DNA of 15,228 bases, taken from assembly GCA_905480565.1 (NCBI GenBank), contig CAJQQW010000057.1, positions 1-15,228 of the forward strand. Direction: 5' to 3'. Each line of letters begins with the position of its first letter. The first letter of the stretch is position 1. Of the stretch, positions 8,758 through 15,228 are shown piece after piece. The DNA comes from an uncultured Halioglobus sp. (GTDB lineage: Bacteria; Pseudomonadota; Gammaproteobacteria; Pseudomonadales; Halieaceae). The notes under the pieces are model-generated. The model had not been told where the DNA came from and searched no databases. It saw nothing but the letters and a program-made list of their open reading frames with translations. The position numbers and the translations under genes were made by a program.

Positions 8758-8771
8758 CATTGTGGTGTAAT
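8744..8771 (+). promoter_or_regulatory. Putative sigma-70 promoter of nnrU, with -35 box supplied by the tandem repeat
   Basis: The -35 candidate TTGCCA (8744-8749, the sixth hexamer) matches 5 of 6 consensus bases. A 16 bp spacer leads to the -10 candidate TGTAAT (8766-8771), also 5 of 6, preceded by TG at 8763-8764 as in extended -10 promoters. Transcription would begin near 8778, leaving a leader of roughly 25 bases with AAGG at 8790-8793 before the nnrU ATG. Predicted from sequence only. Confidence 0.55.
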
Positions 8772-8802
8772 GAGGGCCTAGCATTTCACAAGGAAACGAG
8801 AG

Positions 8803-9363
8803 ATGGCGATGCTGGTGCTGGGTGTTTTGCTATTCGCTTGTGTACATTTTGTCCCCTCCCTCACCCAAGGGTTCAAGTCTGTGGCTATAGGAAAGATAGG
8901 CGAGGATGGCTATAAGGGCATTTTCTCTCTAGCACTGCTGAGCTCCTTCGCATTAATGATTTTCGGGTGGCGCAGCACGGTGCCTACACACGTGTATATA
9001 CCCCCAGCCGCTCTTCACCAACCAGCGCTATTACTGCTCGCATTGGCCTTCTGGCTAATGGCCGTAAGCCAGCGGGCGTCGCGCCTGCGACTGATTGTAC
9101 GCCACCCTCAACTCGCCGGCGTCGCTCTGTGGGGGGCAAGCCACTTATTGCTCAATGGAGACAGCCGCGGCGTAGTCCTGTTTGGCGGCCTGGCAGCCTG
9201 GGCTATCTGTGAAATGTGGGCCATCAACCGACGGGAGGGCGGCTGGATCAAAAATGAGACGCCGACCTGGAGCAGCGAAGGGATTAGCCTGCTCATTGCG
9301 GCAATCATCATTGCGGTTGTGGTCTATATTCACCCCTGGCTCAGCGGCGTTCCTGTAAAGTAA
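8803..9363 (+). CDS. NnrU family integral membrane protein
   Basis: A 186-residue protein made mostly of hydrophobic helices (about 2-18, 40-56, 72-88, 104-116, 122-140 and 161-178), so it should sit in the inner membrane. Family marks are the early VHFVPS with H15, RHPQLAGVALWG (100-111), SHLLLNGD with H114, and LFGGLAAWA. NnrU takes its name from a gene near denitrification loci in alpha-proteobacteria, and the plant carotenoid isomerase Z-ISO belongs to the same superfamily and uses histidines to bind haem. The biochemical role in most bacteria is not established. No denitrification or carotenoid gene lies in this window. The ATG at 8803 is supported by AAGGAAACGAG from 8790; an in-frame ATG two codons later is less well placed. 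A repeat-based promoter lies upstream. The gene converges with the transglutaminase-like gene, with 19 bp between the stops. Confidence 0.87.
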   Translation: MAMLVLGVLLFACVHFVPSLTQGFKSVAIGKIGEDGYKGIFSLALLSSFALMIFGWRSTVPTHVYIPPAALHQPALLLLALAFWLMAVSQRASRLRLIVRHPQLAGVALWGASHLLLNGDSRGVVLFGGLAAWAICEMWAINRREGGWIKNETPTWSSEGISLLIAAIIIAVVVYIHPWLSGVPVK

Positions 9364-9382
9364 TCGACGGCAAAAGCGGATG

Positions 9383-10348
9383 TTACAGCTCCGGCAGATC
9401 GCGATAGGAGAAACGTGTTTTGATCTTTCCCGACCATGGCTCTCCTGCCACTTCTGCATAGGGGTAAATAAAGTAATTAAGCGGCTGCTTCCGACTCGCT
9501 TCTGACAACACGAGATCCCGGCCCGAGCTGAAATGGATACGATCAGCAGGATTCCCGCCATACAGCGACTCTCGCATTTCCGGGTGTTTAGCTGCTTCAG
9601 ACGCGTCTATCGGCAACCATCCTGTTTCGGGCAAGTAAAAATGTACCCAACAATGGTAGCCGCCTATTTGCCCCTCAGGGCGGTCCACAGGTACCGGAAA
9701 GCCGATCTCAAATCGAGCAGGAATACTCTCACTGCGCGCGAGTGATATAAACAGAGCGTGAAAATCCGTGCAATTTCCATAGCGCTCGTTGCACGCCCAG
9801 AACGCATCGCCATTACCCCATCCACTGCCGGTTTTTTTATATTCAACATTGTCTACAACCCAGTCGTAGATCGCTCGTGCCGTGGCTGCACTCGATTCAT
9901 TCGAACGATTGGTGTAAATTTCCTTAAGAATCGGCTGCAGGATTTCATGATTAACGGGCACCAGCGAATCGGCCTCCAATGCCCTCCGGCGCTGCGAATC
10001 AGCCAGCTTGCCTGCGCCGTAGGCCGCCACGGGTTGGCGCACTATCGTCCACGACAATCGAGCCTCCAGCGGCGTGCTGTCTCCCGCGTCGCGCCGCAAA
10101 CGATAATAACGATTATTATGTATCGCTTCCTCGCCGATTTCTCCTTGCCAGGTGCTTTGCAACGACTGCGTCAGGATTTTCTGACCTACCGTATTTGAAG
10201 GGATCGGCACGTATACCTCAATCGACTCGCCTGGCGGAAAATCACTATTGAGCACCTCATAAATAAATTCAAAATGACGCTCCTCAGCACGCGCACAGAG
10301 CGCGGTTATCGCCGGGCAGAAAAGAATGATAATAAAAAATTGGCGCAT
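9383..10348 (-). CDS. Secreted transglutaminase-like cysteine protease-fold protein
   Basis: With the chosen start the product has 321 residues. It begins with a signal peptide (MRQFFIIILFCPAITALC, likely cleaved after ARA before EE), so it should be periplasmic or secreted. The transglutaminase-like core carries a recognisable catalytic triad: C193 in YGNCTDFHALF, H232 in GGYHCWVHFY, and D248 in GWLPIDAS. An N-terminal region of about 150 residues, largely beta by look, precedes it. Bacterial members of this superfamily may act as proteases, amidases or cross-linking enzymes; the substrate cannot be inferred. The frame stays open to a GTG at 10375, but the ATG at 10348 is preferred. It directly precedes the signal peptide and has AAGG about 9 bp upstream. 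It lies 80 bp downstream of the SDR gene on the same strand and could be transcribed with it. Confidence 0.85.
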   Translation of the reverse strand: MRQFFIIILFCPAITALCARAEERHFEFIYEVLNSDFPPGESIEVYVPIPSNTVGQKILTQSLQSTWQGEIGEEAIHNNRYYRLRRDAGDSTPLEARLSWTIVRQPVAAYGAGKLADSQRRRALEADSLVPVNHEILQPILKEIYTNRSNESSAATARAIYDWVVDNVEYKKTGSGWGNGDAFWACNERYGNCTDFHALFISLARSESIPARFEIGFPVPVDRPEGQIGGYHCWVHFYLPETGWLPIDASEAAKHPEMRESLYGGNPADRIHFSSGRDLVLSEASRKQPLNYFIYPYAEVAGEPWSGKIKTRFSYRDLPEL

Positions 10349-10428
10349 AAATCCTAGCCTTGCATAAACAATCACGATGTAACGGTGCTACTCCCTACGA
10401 CTCGGACCCCGGCACATATCCGCCGCCG

Positions 10429-11277
10429 CTACAGTGAATAGTGGAAATCAAGAATCTGTTCAGTGTAATCCCACAACCGCGCCGCAGCCGCATCGTCACG
10501 GGCCCACCGGCGCGGCTGAACCGCCTTACAATTCACAAAATACTCTCCGCTTATGTCCGCGACGTCTTCGCTGCAACATAAGTACAACGAGGTCTCAGCA
10601 CCTTTCTCAGGCGTGCGAAAGAACGGCTTCAGCAACAGTGGCAGCACCTTTCCCATCACGCCGCTGTTCTGGGTGCCAAGAGAGGTAGAAACAGCGCCGG
10701 GATGAAGGCAGTTTACCGTAATAGGTTCATCGGCCAGTAGTTGAGCGAGATGACGCGTAAAGAGGATATTGGCCAGCTTGGAGCGACCATACTCGTGAAA
10801 CGTGCTGTATTTTTTCTCCGCCTGCATGTCGTTGTAGCCCATATCCTTCACGAAAGCGTGGGCGCCGGATGATACGTTAACAATACGCGAAGACCGGCCA
10901 CTCCGCAGCGCCGGTAGCAGCAGACCGGTTAACAAAAAAGGTGCAAAATGATTGACCGCCAGCGTCTCTTCGTAACCTTGCGCACTCTCTTTGCGGGACG
11001 TATTCACAATACCCGCATTATTTAACAGCACGTCCAGGGTTTCGTTGCGCAGCAAGAATGTCTTCGCCGCTTCACGCACACTGGCAAGATCCGCCATCTC
11101 CATGACGATACTAGAGACGTCTCCGCCATGCTCGCGGATCTCCCCTTCAAGTATCGCCGCCTTCTCCGGGTTGCGACAAAACAAGGTGAGTCGCGCACCA
11201 CGACGAGCCAGCTCGATGCTAGCCGCTCGCCCAATGCCGGCCGTTGCCCCTGTTATAGCGATATGCTTTCCCTTCAT
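10429..11277 (-). CDS. Short-chain dehydrogenase/reductase (SDR), retinol-dehydrogenase-like
   Basis: A 282-residue classical SDR that should oxidise or reduce an alcohol/carbonyl pair using a nicotinamide cofactor. The cofactor motif TGATAGIG is at residues 9-16. An arginine after the second strand (R35 in LFCRN) suggests NADP(H). NNAG is at 86-89, the VSS serine region at 135-137, and the active-site YGRSK (Y162, K166) follows. The later LHPGAVSTSLG segment and overall pattern are close to the retinol-dehydrogenase-like group, a label that describes similarity and not substrate. The longest frame starts at 11292, but the ATG at 11277 has GAGG five bases upstream and begins MKGKHIAITGA as usual for SDRs, so it is preferred. 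It follows the MATE gene on the same strand after 135 bp. Confidence 0.9.
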   Translation of the reverse strand: MKGKHIAITGATAGIGRAASIELARRGARLTLFCRNPEKAAILEGEIREHGGDVSSIVMEMADLASVREAAKTFLLRNETLDVLLNNAGIVNTSRKESAQGYEETLAVNHFAPFLLTGLLLPALRSGRSSRIVNVSSGAHAFVKDMGYNDMQAEKKYSTFHEYGRSKLANILFTRHLAQLLADEPITVNCLHPGAVSTSLGTQNSGVMGKVLPLLLKPFFRTPEKGAETSLYLCCSEDVADISGEYFVNCKAVQPRRWARDDAAAARLWDYTEQILDFHYSL

Positions 11278-11378
11278 AAAAACCTCAGTCATCCATCCAG
11301 TAATTTTTACCTATCCGAATCGCGTTAGCAGCGAAAGTCAGCATCGGCGGGCCGCTTATAACGGACTGCTCTGGCCAA

Positions 11379-11397
11379 ACAGAACGCTAACAGAACG
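11379..11397. repeat. Pair of 8-bp direct repeats ACAGAACG, one helical turn apart
   Basis: ACAGAACG occurs at 11379-11386 and again at 11390-11397, a period of 11 bp, in the gap between the MATE stop and the SDR start. Direct repeats on one face of the helix can be sites for a regulator of the SDR gene. No strong promoter could be placed beside them, so the role is only suggested. Confidence 0.25.
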
Positions 11398-11412
11398 TCA
11401 GGAGCTTCGAAT

Positions 11413-12780
11413 CTACTCCTGCATCACGCTGGCCAACCGATCCGGCTGACGCCACTTGCCACCGACCAGCCTGTAAAGATAGAGCATAGCCAGCACCAGC
11501 AACATGACAACAAATACCCACCAAGAGATTAACGGCCCATAACCGTAGACCACAATTACGAAATACTGGGCGATTAGCATTAGCCAGTGCACCGACGTGG
11601 AGGTAACCATTATCCAGCGGGTATCACCCGCGCCCCGCAGCACGCCACCTGAAATGAGTATCGTGGCATCTGCCAGCATATACGTTACCAGACCAATCAT
11701 CATTTGGACCGCCATTATCCGAACATCGGCGAAGTTTTCCTCACCGGTATTGAATACTTCGACCAATTCAGCCCGAAAAAGAAGAAAGAGGATGGCCAAA
11801 ATCCCCGAATAACTGAACGCAATGATGAACCCGGAGGAAATGATCTGAGTGGCTCGTTGCATATCTCCTGCTCCGACGAATCGACCGATCATGCTCATGA
11901 CACCGATATTCAGGCCGATCATCGGAATGAAGGAAAGAAAATCCCAGTTGAAGACAATTGCCATCGCGGCACCCTCAACAATTCCATAGGACTGGAACAA
12001 CAGTAAAAACATGTTGAACGTCGCAATGTTCATAAAAGACTCGAGGCCCGACGGCATACCCAGACGCAAGTAGCGCCGCATAATGCTCTTGTCCAGCACT
12101 AGAGAGTCATTCACCTTGAACTGGCAACGATGGTTTCTGGAGAGGTAAAACACCAAAAACACACCCGTACTAAACAGAGTAGCCACAATCGTTCCAAGGC
12201 CGGCACCCGCTATACCCATCTCTGGCATACCACATTTTCCAAATATCAACATCCAGGAAAGTGGAATATTGAGCACCGCCCCGAGGAGATCAGCCACCAT
12301 GACCACGCGGGTTCGGCCTATTCCCGAAAAATAACTGGCCAAACATGCTTTGATCAGCGTAAAAACACTACCCCCCATCAATACCTGAAAGTAAAGAGAC
12401 TCGAGAGGTACTTGCCGGGAATCATGCCCCATCAATTTAAAGGCGTCTGCACCGTACCAACCCATCAGCAAAAGCAGGGGCGTGCTACCCAATGCTATCA
12501 ATACGCCTTGGGTAACCACGCGTGGACACTTGGCGTAGTCCCCCGTTCCGTAGTACTGGGCAACCAGCGCGTTGCCGTAAGTAATAAGTCCCATAAAGAG
12601 AGAAAAACAGACAAACGACGCTACGCCGCCGCCTAACGCAGCGGCGATATGGGCTGAATCTATGAATGACATGAACAGACGATCGGTAAATATCATCGCC
12701 GCAAATGCACCCTGCGACACTACCATCGGCAGTGAAAGCCTAAGTAACTCTCGCAGAGTTTTCAGTGAGATATTTTTCAC
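11413..12780 (-). CDS. MATE family multidrug/cation antiporter (NorM-like)
   Basis: With the GTG at 12780 the protein has 455 residues, close to the usual NorM length, and about twelve hydrophobic helices in two six-helix halves. D33 in the first helix (MIFTDRLFMS) fits the conserved TM1 acidic residue of MATE transporters. Other marks are the LVAQYYGTGD segment after TM2, the FSGIGRTRVVMVADLLGAV stretch, and GGVLRGAGDTRWIM in the second half. Such proteins export drugs or metabolites in exchange for sodium or protons. The frame remains open to a TTG at 12885 with no ribosome-binding site, and a GTG at 12864 is also possible. The GTG at 12780 has AGG six bases upstream and removes an unusual 35-residue extension. 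It lies 180 bp downstream of the GT2 gene; a polysaccharide-flippase role is conceivable but not shown. Confidence 0.88.
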   Translation of the reverse strand: MKNISLKTLRELLRLSLPMVVSQGAFAAMIFTDRLFMSFIDSAHIAAALGGGVASFVCFSLFMGLITYGNALVAQYYGTGDYAKCPRVVTQGVLIALGSTPLLLLMGWYGADAFKLMGHDSRQVPLESLYFQVLMGGSVFTLIKACLASYFSGIGRTRVVMVADLLGAVLNIPLSWMLIFGKCGMPEMGIAGAGLGTIVATLFSTGVFLVFYLSRNHRCQFKVNDSLVLDKSIMRRYLRLGMPSGLESFMNIATFNMFLLLFQSYGIVEGAAMAIVFNWDFLSFIPMIGLNIGVMSMIGRFVGAGDMQRATQIISSGFIIAFSYSGILAILFLLFRAELVEVFNTGEENFADVRIMAVQMMIGLVTYMLADATILISGGVLRGAGDTRWIMVTSTSVHWLMLIAQYFVIVVYGYGPLISWWVFVVMLLVLAMLYLYRLVGGKWRQPDRLASVMQE

Positions 12781-12810
12781 GGTTTGCCTGTTATCCGGAG
12801 GATCAAGCCA

Positions 12811-12822
12811 TCTAAATTTAGA
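12811..12822. promoter_or_regulatory. Perfect 12-bp palindrome TCTAAATTTAGA upstream of the MATE gene
   Basis: TCTAAATTTAGA is fully self-complementary and lies 31 bp upstream of the preferred MATE start. It could be an operator or overlap a -10 element: TTGCGG lies 17 bp upstream of TCTAAA on the minus strand. If translation begins at the upstream TTG or GTG instead, the palindrome is inside the coding sequence and less likely to be a binding site. Confidence 0.3.
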
Positions 12823-12960
12823 GAACCAGCGCAGCTGCACCGCAAGCCGATCTGGAATGGCCACATTTTCCCGATTGCAGAGCAAAAATAAAAGTACTCA
12901 CAGGCGTGGCACGCGTGGACAACCTACTGCACATACGACAAACAAACTCAGCTGAGAACT

Positions 12961-13980
12961 TTAAGACAGTGGCTCGAGCCGAAAAAGCCTGCCAATAGTC
13001 CGCTCAAGAACCACCCACGCAAACGCCGAAGCGCTGTAAAGATAATAGACCTGATGGAATAGTACGGCCCGCAAAGCAAAAAACAGACCGCCGCGCCGAT
13101 TAAAAAAGAGGGTAATTTCCCAGTTGGCAAGCAACACCGACAAAATCGGCACAAGCAAGAGAGAAAAGCTGAGATAACCGAAGAACCAGCCAAGCAATGA
13201 AAGAAGCAATATTCCCGCCAAGATCGCCCTTATCTGCTCTGACATACCGACATTGAGATCATTGGGAATGCCATCACCAGCACTCATAATCAGACGGGAC
13301 CAGGGAATGGCACGCCTGAATATCTCGGTATGAATGAGATTGACGAATCGCCAGATTTTTAAATGCGTGCACTGGACATCTCGCAGTAGCCGAATCCTGC
13401 CCCCCTCATTTATTAGCCGGTGCCCAAGCTCTATGTCTTCGATAGAGGGATACTTGTATCGCTCAACGTTAAATCCGCCTGTGCTGAGAAATGCCTCGCG
13501 CAAAATTGCGCCGCAACCGGACCAAAAGGTCTGAGCTTCCTCGTTTGCGCGGTGATGGTAGTAATGGTGTACAAGATTCTTGTAGCGGGAGAAAAAGTTC
13601 TGCGCAGGTGGATTGCTGTCATAGGAGCCAAACACGGCGACAACACCTGAATCCTCAAAACCTGTCAGCAGAGCGCGCGCCGCATCCGGATGCACGACCA
13701 CATCCGCGTCTACGAACCACAAAACATTTCCTTCAGCGACCTCTGCCGCTTGGTTTCTCGCACCGCCAGGCCCGAGACGGCCACCGGAATACAATACTCT
13801 GGCACCTGCGTCTCGCGCCATAATGTCACTGCCGTCCGTTGATCCGTCATCGATTACAATGACCTCGAGAACTTCGCTACGTCGTTGCATATCAATTAGC
13901 GGTGGCAAGCTATCAGAAAGAAAGCCGGTGCCATTGAACACCGGCATAATAACGCTGATTGATAATGACTCTTCTACCAC
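12961..13980 (-). CDS. Family 2 glycosyltransferase with C-terminal membrane helices
   Basis: A 339-residue GT-A fold inverting glycosyltransferase that should move a sugar from a nucleotide donor to a surface glycan or lipid acceptor. Landmarks are SVIMPVFN near the start (9-16), VIDDGSTDGS (42-51), GGARNQA (72-78), the metal-binding FVDAD with D91-A92-D93, WSGCGA (153-158), and SIEDIELG with E181-D182 in the catalytic region. About 95 residues at the C-terminus contain two or three hydrophobic helices, so it is membrane attached. The frame extends to a GTG at 14022 without a ribosome-binding site. The GTG at 13980 has GGAG about 9 bp upstream and gives a normal GT2 start, so it is preferred. 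The GT4 gene lies just upstream on the same strand, and a 23-codon frame bridges the two genes. The exact sugar and acceptor are unknown. Confidence 0.88.
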   Translation of the reverse strand: MVEESLSISVIMPVFNGTGFLSDSLPPLIDMQRRSEVLEVIVIDDGSTDGSDIMARDAGARVLYSGGRLGPGGARNQAAEVAEGNVLWFVDADVVVHPDAARALLTGFEDSGVVAVFGSYDSNPPAQNFFSRYKNLVHHYYHHRANEEAQTFWSGCGAILREAFLSTGGFNVERYKYPSIEDIELGHRLINEGGRIRLLRDVQCTHLKIWRFVNLIHTEIFRRAIPWSRLIMSAGDGIPNDLNVGMSEQIRAILAGILLLSLLGWFFGYLSFSLLLVPILSVLLANWEITLFFNRRGGLFFALRAVLFHQVYYLYSASAFAWVVLERTIGRLFRLEPLS

Positions 13981-14045
13981 GCTAAAACTCTCCAAACCCG
14001 CTCCACTGTAAACGACCTGCACTGATCGAGATAGGACTTCATCAT
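13974..14045 (-). other. 23-codon open frame bridging the GT4 stop and the GT2 start
   Basis: An ATG begins one base after the GT4 stop codon and the frame ends in a TAG four bases into the GT2 coding sequence, overlapping its GTG start region. It encodes a 23-residue peptide starting MMKSYLDQCRSF that resembles nothing I know. Its position would pass ribosomes from one gene to the next, so it may be a coupling frame. It has only a weak upstream GAGA, and may be chance. Confidence 0.2.
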
Positions 14046-14046
14046 A

Positions 14047-15228
14047 CTAACGTCTCTGATTTTCTCTCTCGCGCATGGCCTCTAGATGCTGTAACGTCAC
14101 ACGCGCCACACGCTCCCAGGTAAACTGCCCTGCCCGGTTCACTGCGGAATGTGCCAATTTTTCTCGCAGGCTTGTATTTTCTACCATCTCGATAAGAGCC
14201 TCACTTATGGACTCAGTATCAAATGGATCAAAGTATAAACCCGCATCTCCAACCACCTCAGGTAACGAGCCGCGATCGCTGGACAGGACGGGCGCGCCAC
14301 ACGCCATAGCTTCGACAGCAGGCAACCCAAACCCTTCTGAGTATGATGGCATAGCAGCGGCCAGTGCACTATTGTAGATTGCAACGAGATCCTCGTCCGG
14401 CACATAGCCACTGAAATGAACCCTCTCCCGCAACATTGAGCTGCACTGCACCCTATCGTACAAGCTTTCATGATTAGAGAAAAATCCAGCTCCCGTGAAG
14501 TCACCCACCAGAGCGCAGTGCAGGTCCTGTACCCGGCCTTTTGAAAGGGCCCGCTCAAAACCATCCAGTAAACCATGAAGATTCTTATGCGGTGCGAGAC
14601 CCCCTACAAAAACGATGAAAGGGACATCTAGCGGCAGCTTTGCACGCACCTTTGCAGCCTCTATCAGTCTTTTGTCCCCTATCACATGGAACTGCGGATT
14701 CGGCGCGCAACTAGTCACGTCGATGGCATCAGAATCGACTCCGATGTATTCGATAATTTCTTCTTTTGCAGCATTTGATATGGTCAAGATGCGGTCACTA
14801 GCCCAAATCGCCCCTTTTATCTTCAAAGTCCAGAGAAGACGACTGCGCCAACCGGGGAAAATCAACTCTGGATAATGCTCAGCAATGGCATCCATCACGG
14901 TGAGCATTGTGGGAAAGCGGCGTGAGACTGGATACCATGAATAAACCGCAGGAAAGAAGAAAACATCCAGTGTGTGACGAGATACGGCTCGAGACATCCG
15001 CAGCATATCGATAGGCGAACGATTGCTGTCTGCGACAGCTGCCTCTGTCGTTGGCCGCGACGTCCTGACTTGCACGACCTCCACATTAGGGATGCCCTCC
15101 AATTCCATCAATGGCTGGTCGGTGAAGAGGTAGTAGTAATGAGGGGAATCAAGCTGAAAAAGAGCTGTGAGAGTGTCACGAGTAAATCGGCCAAACCCGC
15201 GATTATTGCGCCAGCAGGTAGCGTCAAT
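14047..15228 (-). CDS. Family 4 glycosyltransferase, N-terminus cut by window end
   Basis: The frame is open to the last base of the window, giving 393 residues with the true start beyond the edge. The segment NNRGFGRFTRDTL (residues 8-20) is the glycine-rich acceptor-side motif found near the N-terminus of GT4 enzymes, so only a few residues are likely missing. The C-terminal donor-binding half shows FVGGLAPHKNL (207-217) and PSYSEGFGLPAVEAMACG, with the E-x7-E pair E298 and E306, then DRGSLPEVVGDAGLYFDP. These are standard marks of a retaining GT-B glycosyltransferase using a nucleotide sugar. It probably builds the same glycan as the GT2 enzyme encoded just downstream. The internal TTG/ATG at 15111/15108 is not the start, because the conserved N-terminal motif lies upstream of it. 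It is likely part of a larger surface-polysaccharide locus to the right. Confidence 0.93.
   Translation of the reverse strand: MDATCWRNNRGFGRFTRDTLTALFQLDSPHYYYLFTDQPLMELEGIPNVEVVQVRTSRPTTEAAVADSNRSPIDMLRMSRAVSRHTLDVFFFPAVYSWYPVSRRFPTMLTVMDAIAEHYPELIFPGWRSRLLWTLKIKGAIWASDRILTISNAAKEEIIEYIGVDSDAIDVTSCAPNPQFHVIGDKRLIEAAKVRAKLPLDVPFIVFVGGLAPHKNLHGLLDGFERALSKGRVQDLHCALVGDFTGAGFFSNHESLYDRVQCSSMLRERVHFSGYVPDEDLVAIYNSALAAAMPSYSEGFGLPAVEAMACGAPVLSSDRGSLPEVVGDAGLYFDPFDTESISEALIEMVENTSLREKLAHSAVNRAGQFTWERVARVTLQHLEAMRERENQRR

Noticed and set aside
8590..8781. Plus-strand open frame with an alternating Ile-Ala tail (and an overlapping His-Cys version)
   Set aside because: The dipeptide pattern is only the TTGCCA repeat read in frame. 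The frame starts inside antisense hrpB, has no ribosome-binding site and resembles no protein.
12947..12956. Palindrome CTCAGCTGAG just after the GT2 stop, followed by T-rich sequence on the minus strand
   Set aside because: A gapless palindrome leaves no room for a hairpin loop without losing most of the stem. The following sequence is broken by G bases, so it does not make an intrinsic terminator.
14047..15111. GT4 gene starting at the TTG/ATG at 15111/15108
   Set aside because: The frame stays open for 39 more codons to the window edge and includes the conserved NNRGFGRF motif, so the true start is outside the window.

Overview
The window (about 53% GC by eye) looks like chromosome from a free-living, probably marine, gammaproteobacterium. 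That rests on recognisable gammaproteobacterial families: YgiQ, YtfJ, HrpB, NnrU and a membrane-fusion/RND efflux pair. The lineage is inferred from family resemblance only. There are no tRNA or rRNA genes, no insertion sequence, no phage gene and no CRISPR array. All genes lie close together, and the longest stretch without a gene is the 201 bp between hrpB and nnrU.

Layout. (1) Bases 3-6003, plus strand: the 3' part of ygiQ (radical SAM), a ytfJ-like periplasmic protein, an RND membrane-fusion protein and an RND inner-membrane pump. Spacings are 40, 62 and 7 bp, so this reads as one transcription unit or two tightly packed ones. No outer-membrane channel gene lies beside the pump. (2) Bases 6043-8601, minus strand: the DEAH-box helicase hrpB, convergent with the pump and divergent from the next gene. 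(3) Bases 8602-8802: the hrpB/nnrU divergent intergenic region. It is the most structured non-coding DNA here, with an inverted repeat spanning the hrpB start, a 7-bp-arm hairpin, and seven tandem TTGCCA hexamers. One hexamer sits exactly where the -35 box of an extended -10 promoter for nnrU would be. (4) Bases 8803-9363, plus strand: an NnrU-family membrane protein. (5) Bases 9383-15228, all minus strand: a secreted transglutaminase-like protein, an SDR oxidoreductase, a MATE-family transporter, a membrane-attached GT2 glycosyltransferase and a GT4 glycosyltransferase cut by the window edge. The last two look like the end of a polysaccharide or glycolipid locus that continues past base 15228.

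How the genes work together. The fusion protein and RND pump should form two thirds of a tripartite envelope exporter that borrows an outer-membrane channel encoded elsewhere. The two glycosyltransferases probably act in sequence on one surface glycan. The MATE transporter follows them in the same direction but after a 180 bp gap, so a shared job is only possible. The other genes look like independent housekeeping or envelope functions. I did not find a clear new multi-gene system. The best unexplained signal is the repeat-built promoter in front of nnrU. Several starts (MATE, GT2, SDR, transglutaminase) were moved inward from the longest open frame because a better ribosome-binding site or family length favours the internal codon.
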